This document shows positions 55,009 to 62,882 of a DNA stretch of 64,000 nt, piece after piece. Both the position numbers and the translations under genes were made by a program. How positions within the stretch are numbered: position 1 is the stretch's first letter; each line of letters opens with the position of its first letter. The notes beneath the pieces were generated by a model. The model saw nothing but the letters and a program-made list of their open reading frames with translations. It did no database searches and had not been told where the DNA came from. This DNA comes from Bryobacterales bacterium (lineage in GTDB: Bacteria > Acidobacteriota > Terriglobia > Bryobacterales > Bryobacteraceae), in NCBI GenBank assembly GCA_016716385.1, contig JADJWL010000002.1, positions 62,001-126,000 on the forward strand, written 5' to 3'.

Positions 55009-55261
55009 CCCGTCCCGCGGTCACACCGGTTCCGAATCGCCCAAACCCAACAAAACACAAGACAACCTCGCCGCCCCGGACCCCTCCGGCTTCTTCCCCC
55101 GTGCCATCCTGCGGGTGAGAGGACAGCGCGCATGGCCGCCCGAAGACAATTCGCCGCCCTGACCCCGGAGAACGCTGGCCCGCAATCTCAAAATTTTGAA
55201 CAACGAAGCCAATTGGCCGTTTGAAATCAACAAACGTCCCAGTCGAATAGGAGGAACCAAA
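55009..55261 (+). repeat. Leader repeat, copy D
   Basis: All three blocks are present: CCCGTCCCGCGGTCACAC from 55009, CATGGCCGCCCGAAGACAAT near 55131-55150, and CGCAATCTCAAAATTTTGAA from 55181 to GTCCCAGT. It ends in AGGAGGAACCAAA just before the ATG of the second small CxxC gene. Copies C and D are the most alike. Between 54858 and 55008 I see nothing else. Confidence 0.75.
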
Positions 55262-55609
55262 ATGCCGGGATGCCCCATCTGCTCGCACCCCGAACGCGCC
55301 GCCATCGAGGACAAGATCCGCCGCGGCGTCTTCTGGACCCGCCTCGCCGCCGAATACGGCGATCGCGCCTACCGGTTCGCCGTCCACCGCTTCCGCCACA
55401 TGCCGCAAGGCGAAGACGCCGCCGCCGGTCCCGCGCCCGAAGCCCGCAACGCCATGGGCCGCACCGAGTTCGAAGAACAATGGATCCTCGTCGCCAACAT
55501 GCTCCGCGACGTCCTCCAGCCTTACCCCGTCGCCTGGGAACGTGTCCTCGAAGGCATCGACTCTCTTGTCTTCCTCACCAGACCCGCGAGTCAGGACTCC
55601 TCGCCGTAG
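55262..55609 (+). CDS. Small CxxC-H HTH-like protein, copy 2
   Basis: A 115-aa paralogue of the gene at 51863, nearly identical over the first 95 residues (MPGCPICSHPERAAIEDKIR, then AEYGDRAYRFAVHRFRHMPQ). It has the same CxxC-x-H start and HTH-like stretch. The last 20 residues differ (FLTRPASQDSSP). Both copies are preceded by the same leader repeat, so gene and leader were duplicated as one unit. The function is unknown; DNA binding is the best guess. Confidence 0.65.
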   Translation: MPGCPICSHPERAAIEDKIRRGVFWTRLAAEYGDRAYRFAVHRFRHMPQGEDAAAGPAPEARNAMGRTEFEEQWILVANMLRDVLQPYPVAWERVLEGIDSLVFLTRPASQDSSP

Positions 55610-55654
55610 GGACAGACCCCGGTTCGCGAAGGCCGATTTGCTATCCTCGACCAT

Positions 55655-56878
55655 ATGTACAGGCGAACGTTCCTGGCCGGCGCGCTGGCCGCTCCAGGAT
55701 TTTTGCGCGCGGCGTCCGAGCGCCGCTACACGTGGGCGGAAGTGGAGAAGATGCTCTCCCGCGGCGACGTCAAGGGCAAGCTCGGCCGCGACGACCTTCC
55801 TACCCCCGCACTCCTGCTCGACCTCGACGCCTTCGAGCACAACGTCAACAAGATGGCGGCCCACGCCAAGAGCCACAATCGCGCCCTGCGCCCCCATGCC
55901 AAGACGCACAAGTGCCCCGAGGTGGCCAAAGCGCTCATCCGCGCCGGCGCTGTCGGCGCCTGTACAGCCAAGCTGAACGAGGCCGAAGTCTTCGCCGATC
56001 ATGACATCCGCGGCCTGCTGATCACCACGGCGGTCGTCGGCCCGTACAAGATCGAGCGCGCGGTGCGGCTGGCGAAGAAGAATCGGGACACAATCTTCTC
56101 GGTGGATAACTCGCAGAACGTGCGCGATCTGAATGCCGCCGCGGCCGAGGCGAAGCTGACGCTGAACCTCGCGATCGACCTGTTCATCACCGGACGCACC
56201 GGCGTTCTGCCCGGCACGCCCGCGCTGAACCTGGCGCAACTGATCGAATCCCTGCCCAACGTCACGCTGGCCGGCATTCAGGCGTACGCGGGCCAGGCTT
56301 CTCACGTCACCGGCTTCGAGGCGCGCCGCCGCAAGAGCGAGGAAGTGATGGCCGCCGCCGTCGATACCCGCCGCGTGATCGAAAGAGCCGGCATCTCCTG
56401 CCCGCTGCTGACCGGCGGATCCACCGGCACCTACAACATCGATACCCAGATCGAAGGCATCACGGAACTCCAGCCCGGCAGCTTCGTCTTCATGGACATC
56501 GACTACCGCAAGATCGGCGGGCAGAACGGCGAAGTCTACGACGACTTCAAAAATGCGCTGACCGTGCTCACAACCGTCGTCAGCAAGCCGACCGACGACC
56601 TCGCGATCGTGGACGGCGGCTTCAAGGCGTTCGCCACCGACCGCAGCTTCGGCCCCGAACCCAAGAACGGCAATGGCATCGTCTATGCCTGGGGCGGTGA
56701 CGAACATGGCCGGGTCAACGTGGCGAAGGCCTCGCGCGGCGTCAACCTGGGCGACCGCATCGAGTTCCTCGTGCCGCACTGCGACCCGAACGTGAACCTC
56801 TACGACCGCATGTATTGCCTGCGCGGCGAACAGGTGGAAGCGGTGTGGCAGATCGCCGCCCGCGGCATGAGCCAGTAG
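55655..56878 (+). CDS. Exported DSD1-family PLP enzyme (D-threonine aldolase / D-serine dehydratase type)
   Basis: A 407-aa fold-type III PLP enzyme. The N-terminus MYRRTFLAGALAAPGFLRAA looks like a Tat or Sec signal. The alanine-racemase-like barrel starts with LPTPALLLDLDAFEHNV and has the PLP lysine in RPHAKTHKCPEVA. The C-terminal domain has VPHCDPNVNLYD, where His and Cys/Asp bind the metal in this family. The reaction could be D-threonine aldolase or D-serine dehydratase; sequence alone does not decide. Export of a PLP enzyme is less usual and suggests Tat. Confidence 0.85.
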   Translation: MYRRTFLAGALAAPGFLRAASERRYTWAEVEKMLSRGDVKGKLGRDDLPTPALLLDLDAFEHNVNKMAAHAKSHNRALRPHAKTHKCPEVAKALIRAGAVGACTAKLNEAEVFADHDIRGLLITTAVVGPYKIERAVRLAKKNRDTIFSVDNSQNVRDLNAAAAEAKLTLNLAIDLFITGRTGVLPGTPALNLAQLIESLPNVTLAGIQAYAGQASHVTGFEARRRKSEEVMAAAVDTRRVIERAGISCPLLTGGSTGTYNIDTQIEGITELQPGSFVFMDIDYRKIGGQNGEVYDDFKNALTVLTTVVSKPTDDLAIVDGGFKAFATDRSFGPEPKNGNGIVYAWGGDEHGRVNVAKASRGVNLGDRIEFLVPHCDPNVNLYDRMYCLRGEQVEAVWQIAARGMSQ

Positions 56879-56902
56879 GGCTTTATTGAGGCGCTTGTTG
56901 AA

Positions 56903-57679
56903 GTGAAGCGCTGGCTGAAGGCCCTGGCCGCGCGCGCCGGGTACGCCGTGCTCAGGACGCGAGGGCGCTACTGGCAGGACGGGCTCTTCACGCTCCACGG
57001 CGCCCGTTTCCGCGCCGAGGCCCGCTTTCGCGCGGCGTACGCCAGGGGCGTCGCAGCCAGCCAGGGGCATGACCCGGAGTTCGAATGGCGCATCCACGTC
57101 GCGCTCTGGGCCGCGAGGCTCGCTTCCCACGTTCCGGGAGACTTCGTGGAATGCGGCGTCAACGCCGGATTCGTCAGCTCGGCGATCGCCGAGGATCTGG
57201 GCTGGCCGGTCGCCGGAAAGCGGTTCCATCTGGTCGATACCTTCGCCGGACCGGTCGCGGAACAGTACTCGCGGGAAGAGATCGCCAAAGGACGCCTGGA
57301 CATTGCGCGGGACGCACTGGCCGCCGGCGCGTACGTGACCGATGCCGCCCGCGTGCGCGCACAGTTCGCGGCGTGGCCCGGAGTCGTCGTCGTGCAGGGC
57401 GCGGTTCCCGGCGTCCTGTCCGCGCTGGATGTCGACGCCGTCGCGTTTCTGCACCTCGACATGAACTGCGCGTTCCCCGAGGTCGCGGCCCTCGAGTACT
57501 TCTGGCCGCGTCTGCAGCCCGGAGGGGTGGTGCTGCTCGACGACTACGCGTACTTCGGCCACGAACACCAGGGGGACGCCATCGACGCGGCGGCGCGGAA
57601 ACTGGACGCCTCCGTGCTCGCCCTGCCGACCGGCCAGGGATTGATCGTCAAGGCGCGGCGCAGGGCGGCAACATCGTAA
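56903..57679 (+). CDS. TylF/MycF-like SAM methyltransferase
   Basis: A 258-aa class I methyltransferase of the TylF (macrocin O-methyltransferase) type. The SAM-binding region is VPGDFVECGVNAGFVSSAIA, followed by RFHLVDTFAGP. Metal-binding acidic residues are in AFLHLDMNCAFPEVAALEYF and VVLLDDYAYFGHEHQ. It probably methylates a sugar or small molecule. The start is GTG at 56903, 24 bp after the previous stop. The substrate cannot be told from context. Confidence 0.75.
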   Translation: MKRWLKALAARAGYAVLRTRGRYWQDGLFTLHGARFRAEARFRAAYARGVAASQGHDPEFEWRIHVALWAARLASHVPGDFVECGVNAGFVSSAIAEDLGWPVAGKRFHLVDTFAGPVAEQYSREEIAKGRLDIARDALAAGAYVTDAARVRAQFAAWPGVVVVQGAVPGVLSALDVDAVAFLHLDMNCAFPEVAALEYFWPRLQPGGVVLLDDYAYFGHEHQGDAIDAAARKLDASVLALPTGQGLIVKARRRAATS

Positions 57680-57725
57680 CCCGGAGACGGATGCGCGCCG
57701 TCTTGAAAGGCGAGGTCAACCGAAC

Positions 57726-58139
57726 ATGCGCACCTTCCGCTCATTCGCAGTCCTGCCGGCCGCCCTGCTGGCATTCGCTCTCTCCACACCCGCCCAGCCG
57801 CCCGACGGCTCACGCTTCGCCGAACGGCAACTGGCCCAAATGAAGGAATCGCTCAACCTGACGGCGGACCAGGAGGCCAGGCTCAAACCCATCCTGGAGG
57901 ACTCCGCCAAGAGGACTCTGGCGGTCCGCGAGAAGCACGGAGGCGCGGGCGAAGGCCGGCCCTCGCGCGAAGCGATGCAGGAGATGATGAAGGTCCGCCA
58001 GGAGACGGACGCGAAGATCTCCGAAGTACTCACCGCGGAACAGAAGGAGAAGTTCGAGAAGCAGCGCGAAGAAATGCGCCAGCGAGGCTTCGGAGCGGGC
58101 AAGCGCGGCGGCAAGCGCGGAGGCGGCCGTTCGCAGTGA
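57726..58139 (+). CDS. Small periplasmic Spy/LTxxQ-like protein
   Basis: A 137-aa protein with a signal peptide (FAVLPAALLAFALSTPAQ) and a helical region with LNLTADQEARLKPILEDS and ISEVLTAEQKEKFEKQREEM, the LTxxQ-like repeats of Spy/CpxP chaperone-type proteins. The C-terminus is Gly/Arg/Lys-rich (GKRGGKRGGG). It is followed by a strong hairpin. Confidence 0.7.
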   Translation: MRTFRSFAVLPAALLAFALSTPAQPPDGSRFAERQLAQMKESLNLTADQEARLKPILEDSAKRTLAVREKHGGAGEGRPSREAMQEMMKVRQETDAKISEVLTAEQKEKFEKQREEMRQRGFGAGKRGGKRGGGRSQ

Positions 58140-58148
58140 CGGGTGAAT

Positions 58149-58172
58149 TGGGGGCCGGTTTCCCGGCCCCCA
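58149..58172 (+). terminator. Perfect 10-bp hairpin after the Spy-like gene
   Basis: TGGGGGCCGG (58149-58158) pairs perfectly with CCGGCCCCCA (58163-58172) across a TTTC loop, 10 bp after the stop codon. There is no U-run, so it may be a weak or bidirectional terminator. Confidence 0.5.
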
Positions 58173-58205
58173 TGGACCAGTCGGGTATCATGATGATTGG
58201 TCCAT

Positions 58206-58946
58206 ATGGTTTGGTTGGTAATTCTTCTGGGGCTTCTGGCCTGCCCTGGAATCTCCGAAACACATCCCCGGATCGATGAAAGCGATGACGAGGCCGTCCT
58301 CGGCACGCTCCGTCTTCGAATCCCGGAACCCATGGTGTTCGACCTTGTACGGCCCCTCGGCGCCCGCGAGCGTGAGTTGGAGATCAATTCGCTCGGCGTC
58401 CTGCCGTTGACGCGCCGCCGGACCCTCAACTGGGCGCCGGAAGTGGAATACACACTGTTCGACGGCTTTGGCGTGGAGTTCGAACTGCCCGCGGAGAACA
58501 CGCGGGTGACGCATTACAAGATGGCTGTGCAGGGCACGCTGAACACGTGGACGGCGAAGAAGTTCATCCACGGCTGGCAGGGCATTGGGGAGATCGGACG
58601 GGACGGGGAACCGTGGTCCGCGGTGGGCCTGTACTTGACCGGCTACCGGTTCAACCGTCGATGGAGCCTGTTGTCGATGCACGGCCTGAAATGGGAAGGA
58701 CTGGAACACGTGGAAACATCGGTCCTTGCGAACCACACAGTGTTCTACCAGTCACGGCGCGCGGGAACGTTAGGCTTCGAGACCAACCTGGAACTCCAGC
58801 GGCGCCGCGCCGGCGTGTTGCTCATGCCGCAGAAGCACGTCGAACTGGGCGCCGGCATCCACTTGCAGGCGGGGCTTGGGGTGGTGCGCCCGATGAGCGG
58901 TCCCACCCGTCCGGCGCTGGGATTCCGGCTTATCAAGGAATTGTAG
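58206..58946 (+). CDS. Secreted protein of unknown function
   Basis: A 246-aa protein I do not recognise. The signal peptide is MVWLVILLGLLACPG. The rest is beta-rich with alternating hydrophobic and aromatic residues (YLTGYRFNRRWSLLSMHGLK and TLGFETNLELQRRRAGVLL), possibly an outer-membrane barrel. A TTG at 58197 is an alternative start. It converges with the ChaN gene, 42 bp away. Confidence 0.55.
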   Translation: MVWLVILLGLLACPGISETHPRIDESDDEAVLGTLRLRIPEPMVFDLVRPLGARERELEINSLGVLPLTRRRTLNWAPEVEYTLFDGFGVEFELPAENTRVTHYKMAVQGTLNTWTAKKFIHGWQGIGEIGRDGEPWSAVGLYLTGYRFNRRWSLLSMHGLKWEGLEHVETSVLANHTVFYQSRRAGTLGFETNLELQRRRAGVLLMPQKHVELGAGIHLQAGLGVVRPMSGPTRPALGFRLIKEL

Positions 58947-58988
58947 GATACCTTGTGCATTTCCGGCGTTCTTCGATGCGCCGTTGTG

Positions 58989-59945
58989 TCATTTCGATTC
59001 CGCCGGTTTGATCGCCGGATTGTCCGAAACGGGCGCATTCGTCTTTTCGGGCGCCGGGGTTACGGAAAACGAGCGTGGTAGCGCGGGGTCTGTCAGGATG
59101 ACGAAGTCTCCAGCGCCGCGCAGGTCGTCATCCCACTCCGGGAACGACTTGGCGGACGTCACGGTCACCACCAGGTTGCGGGTGGACGGACGGTAGCGCT
59201 CGAGATGGTGCAGAATGCCGAGACGCCCTTCGGAGTGGAAGCTGCCGTTCACATGTAGAACGCGGGCGCCGGGATGGCGCATTCTAGCCAGGGCGATCGA
59301 ATAGGCCATGGAGGCGTCCCACAAGGACTGCGCAGCCAGCAGCTTCGCCGGGTCGATCTTCCGGTCAGCCGCCGGTTGTTCCTTGGCCCGCTGCATCAGC
59401 GCCAGGAACTTCGCTGCATAGTCCTGATTGGCCTCGGCGTAAGGCAAAGGGGGCAGCCAATGCTTCGCCGCCGCCGGAAGCTGTTGGAGTGATTGCGGCC
59501 CTTCCCGAGTGACGCGGTTCACGTAGCGCCGCGGGGCGTTGGCGGCGACCACGGGGACTCCCCGCTGCTTCGCCAGTTCCACCATGGGCCGGTAGTCCGT
59601 GTTGTAGTTCTTCCAGGCACGGCCGGCCTTTTGGAGATGATCTTCAGTGATCCATCCCGCCAGGTACTCGTCGAGCACCTGTTGCACATCGGTCTCAAAC
59701 ATTTCCAGGGAAAGCACTACCGGACCCGAAGCGGTCAGTCGGTCCAGGATGTCCCGCTCCAGAGCATGGGCAGTCGGGTCGTCGTGAGACTCCCCGATGA
59801 AGACCACCTCCGCCGCGCGGGCCTCCTCCATCAGGGCCTCCAGCGTGGAGGCCTCTCCATTCCCAAGAAACACACGGTGCGGTTCGCCGCCGGCGACCGC
59901 AGCCGCCATCCCCAGCAAAGTGAAAATCAGCCAGACAATTCTCAT
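58989..59945 (-). CDS. ChaN-like haem/iron uptake-associated protein
   Basis: A 318-aa secreted protein of the ChaN (DUF399) family: VVFIGESHDDPTAHALERDI, VVLSLEMFETDVQQVLDEYL and VLHVNGSFHSEGRLGILHHL, including the His residues used for haem contact in the family. The start at 59945 gives a signal peptide (IVWLIFTLLGMAAAVAGG) and is preceded by GGGAGG. It lies 45 bp downstream of a TonB-dependent receptor gene on the same strand, in line with a haem/iron uptake role. Confidence 0.82.
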   Translation of the reverse strand: MRIVWLIFTLLGMAAAVAGGEPHRVFLGNGEASTLEALMEEARAAEVVFIGESHDDPTAHALERDILDRLTASGPVVLSLEMFETDVQQVLDEYLAGWITEDHLQKAGRAWKNYNTDYRPMVELAKQRGVPVVAANAPRRYVNRVTREGPQSLQQLPAAAKHWLPPLPYAEANQDYAAKFLALMQRAKEQPAADRKIDPAKLLAAQSLWDASMAYSIALARMRHPGARVLHVNGSFHSEGRLGILHHLERYRPSTRNLVVTVTSAKSFPEWDDDLRGAGDFVILTDPALPRSFSVTPAPEKTNAPVSDNPAIKPAESK

Positions 59946-59990
59946 CAGCCTTCCCTCCCAGTTCGTTGGCATTCTTGGAATCCGGTTCCG

Positions 59991-62297
59991 CTAGCGGAAC
60001 CGGAGGATGAAGCCTGCTTTCCAGGTGCGACCCGGTTCGCGGAAGACAGGCAGCGTTGGATCGGAGCTGGAATGCGAAACCACCGCACCGTCGGCGTACT
60101 CCTGACCCCGGGGGATAAACCCGCCCAGGTTGTTCACAGAGACGAAGGGCTCCAGGCTGGCGCCTTCGCCTGACAGGGGGACTGTGAAGCCAGCGAGCCA
60201 GTCCCAGGTGGCAAAGGCAGGAATGAACTGCGTTTGCCCGACGCGCGAGGGGTCGCCGGGGGCGTTGAGGGCAGTCGTGGTCGCGAACGCCTCTCTCCCG
60301 CGGATGATGCCCCGAACGTTCGTCCGAAAGCTCGCGACGCGGCCTCCAAGGCGCAGCGGCCGCGCGTAACCCAACTTCGCGAACGCGGAGTTCCGGAGAT
60401 TGCCCAACCCGATCTGCCGGGAACCGTTCTGGTTCAGACGTTCGAGGAGTGTGTAGTTGAACGTGCCTTCCAGCCCGCGCACGATGGAGACCGTGAGTGC
60501 CGTGTTGATTCCCTTGGCGCTGAAATCGCCCAGGTTGCGGTTGGTGAACAACTGCTGCGTCGGACCGAGCAGCGGGATGATGGTATTGAGAAATGGCGCA
60601 AACGGATTCGCCTTGTCCACCTGAAAGAAGCCGATCCCATTCTGGAAGCGATTCAGGAACAGGTCGATCGAGGCCTGCACCCGCGGCGCGGCCCAAGTCC
60701 ATCCGGTCGAGTAGTTGGACGAGGTTTCTGGCGTAAGTTCGGGATTGCCCACGAAACCGAAGGCACCCGGCGAGAAGCCGAGGAACAGCTCACTCACATC
60801 CGGGGCGCGGAAGCCGCGGCCGTAGGCGAAGCGAAGACGATGGGCGGGCGCCAGCCGGAAGACAGCCCCTGCTTTGGGACTGAAGTTGCTGCCGAATTGT
60901 GAGTTGTCTTCCCATCGGACGCCCCCGCTCACGGTCAGGCGTCCGCCCAGCAGACGCCACTCGTCCTGCGTCCACAGAGACGCTACCCGAATGTACCGGG
61001 TGCCACGAGCGCCCAGCGGCAGCGTGATGTCGTCCTCGCTCCCCAGCCCCGGCCGGCGTAGTTGCTTGCGACGCCAATCGAAGCCGTACTGAAGGTTGTT
61101 TGTCGGGTGCAGCGCCGAGTTCCCCAGGGCCTCGAACTGGCCTAGATTCTCCACACGGTCCAGATCGAAGCGGCGCGCCACCGACACGTCGCCGCGGAAG
61201 GTGTAGAGGTGGCGTGCCCCCACCACCCACTCCAGCACCGGCGCGGTGTTCCAGCGTTCCTGGTTGTTCTCCGAGGTGAACGCACCTTGTGCGTTGAGGA
61301 AGTTGGAATTGCGGCGGTAGAAATTGCCGTTGAGGCGGAACTTGAGATTGTCCCGAATGTCGTAGAACAGCGAAGGCGAGAGGTTTCGGTCGATGAAGGC
61401 GTTCTCACCGCCGGCAAAGCCGGTGGTGGCTGCGTTGGCAGGATTGAGATCGAAGCCGTCGAAAGTCTGGTAGACGCCGGATATCACCGCGCCCATCCGG
61501 TTGCGGCGCAAGCCGAGCGTGGCGCCCGCGTTGGCTTCCCCAAAGGAACCATAGTTGTTGTTCAGATCCAGCGTGAACGGCTTCTGCGGCGTGCGTGTGA
61601 TGAGATTGATGACGCCGCCCATCGCGTCCGAGCCATACAGCGCCGAAGCCGCGCCCTTGACCACTTCCACGCGCTCCAACCGTTCGGTCGTGAACTGATC
61701 CAGATCGATGCCGTCGCGTGTCCCGTTGTCAGTACCGATCTGTCGCTGGCCGTCCACGAGCACCAGGACGCGGTTGCCGCCAATACCGTTAATCGCCGGG
61801 AAGCCAATGCCAAACCCTCGCGACACATAAACACCGGCGCCCGCCTGCTCCACCAGCAACTGCTCCAGCGTTTGTGCAGCAGTGTCTTCGATGGCGGAGC
61901 GCTCGATCAACGTGGTGGGGATCGGAGTTTCCATCAGGATCTCCTCACGGCGGGCCCCCGTCACCACCACTTGCTGACTGAGCCCCGATAGACGAAGCAG
62001 CACATCGCGCGTTGTCGCATCGGAAGGCGTCAGCAACTCAGTTCGTTCGACGAGAAATCCTTCGGCCGATACGCTGACGCGATAGGATGCGGAAGGGAGA
62101 CCGGTGAAGCGGTACCGTCCTTCCCAGTCCGATTCCTGCTGCGCAATCAGGGCACCCGCATCCGTGCGCAGCGTGACCTCCGCTTTGGGAACGGGCACAC
62201 CCAATGGATCTGTGATCGTCCCTTCAATCGTCGCGGCTGTCATACCAATGGCCCCTGCAAGGGCAATGGCAAAACCAATCAGAAAGCGCAAAACCAC
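59991..62297 (-). CDS. TonB-dependent receptor with N-terminal carboxypeptidase-like domain
   Basis: A 768-aa outer-membrane receptor. Signal peptide: about residues 1-23. Residues about 25-105 form a CarboxypepD_reg-like domain (IEGTITDPLGVPVPKAEVTL). The plug (about 110-230) contains VLVDGQRQIG and ERVEVVKGAASALYGSDAMG, followed by GVINLITR. The C-terminal 22-strand barrel ends in WKAGFILRF, the terminal-Phe-type ending. The start is taken at GTG 62297, behind GGGGAG; upstream ATGs give no signal peptide. The substrate is probably haem or a siderophore, judging from the neighbouring ChaN gene. Confidence 0.87.
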   Translation of the reverse strand: MVLRFLIGFAIALAGAIGMTAATIEGTITDPLGVPVPKAEVTLRTDAGALIAQQESDWEGRYRFTGLPSASYRVSVSAEGFLVERTELLTPSDATTRDVLLRLSGLSQQVVVTGARREEILMETPIPTTLIERSAIEDTAAQTLEQLLVEQAGAGVYVSRGFGIGFPAINGIGGNRVLVLVDGQRQIGTDNGTRDGIDLDQFTTERLERVEVVKGAASALYGSDAMGGVINLITRTPQKPFTLDLNNNYGSFGEANAGATLGLRRNRMGAVISGVYQTFDGFDLNPANAATTGFAGGENAFIDRNLSPSLFYDIRDNLKFRLNGNFYRRNSNFLNAQGAFTSENNQERWNTAPVLEWVVGARHLYTFRGDVSVARRFDLDRVENLGQFEALGNSALHPTNNLQYGFDWRRKQLRRPGLGSEDDITLPLGARGTRYIRVASLWTQDEWRLLGGRLTVSGGVRWEDNSQFGSNFSPKAGAVFRLAPAHRLRFAYGRGFRAPDVSELFLGFSPGAFGFVGNPELTPETSSNYSTGWTWAAPRVQASIDLFLNRFQNGIGFFQVDKANPFAPFLNTIIPLLGPTQQLFTNRNLGDFSAKGINTALTVSIVRGLEGTFNYTLLERLNQNGSRQIGLGNLRNSAFAKLGYARPLRLGGRVASFRTNVRGIIRGREAFATTTALNAPGDPSRVGQTQFIPAFATWDWLAGFTVPLSGEGASLEPFVSVNNLGGFIPRGQEYADGAVVSHSSSDPTLPVFREPGRTWKAGFILRFR

Positions 62298-62882
62298 TCT
62301 CCCCTCATCTGCGATCGAGGTGTGTGCGCCAGCCCGTCGGTAGAGCGACTCTGCCGGCGACATACCAGCGCACAACCCTCAGTCGGTTGTGGGGTGATTG
62401 CCGGCGTAGAATGGAGACGTCGGCAGCCATCCCGGTTGTCGGTCGCGCGTCCGCCGGGTCTTCGCCAAAAGGTTCCCGGCGGACGCGTCTGGAGTTTCAG
62501 GATCGGTCACACTTTCGCAACCGATTTGCATCTGACTACTGATGATACAGCAATAGGACCAAAAGCGTCCAATATTTCTTGGGGCTGATCTGTTCAGGAG
62601 ACGGCGGAGGGAAGGTGGCCCGGCAAGACTGGGCGTCCACACCCGTTTCAGCTTTGGGCGCTGAGGCCGCGCTGATTCGGGGACGCCTTCCGTGGGAACG
62701 GCATGCCGGGGTTTAGTGTGTCAATGCGGAGATGGCGTTTGTCAGGACGTCCGGCGTCAAAGTGCCTGTTTGCCATACAATTGCATCTACAAGGTCCGAC
62801 GCCGGACGAGAGCCGGTGAAACGACTGGCCGCTCCGCGGAGATTAGTCGAGGCGGGACGTCCACGGGTCCCGCCGCTGTAGA
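62298..62882. other. Long intergenic region upstream of the TonB receptor
   Basis: 585 bp without a supported gene between the divergently read receptor and the end of the SelA-like gene. It contains the perfect 13-bp hairpin listed separately and an A/T-rich stretch (62520-62585) that could hold a promoter. No known riboswitch class was recognised. Confidence 0.5.
62446..62487 (-). promoter_or_regulatory. Perfect 13-bp stem-loop upstream of the TonB receptor
   Basis: CGCGTCCGCCGGG (62446-62458) is the exact complement of CCCGGCGGACGCG (62475-62487), with a 16-nt loop. On the minus strand it lies about 150 bp before the receptor start and could be in its mRNA leader. There is no U-run, so a simple terminator is unlikely. 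Confidence 0.4.

Noticed and set aside
54374..57568. A 1064-codon open frame on the minus strand
   Set aside because: It runs antisense through higBA, a repeat copy and the DSD1 and methyltransferase genes, all of which have conserved motifs on the plus strand. The translation is low-complexity (Arg, Gly, Ala, Val) and is explained by high GC at third positions.
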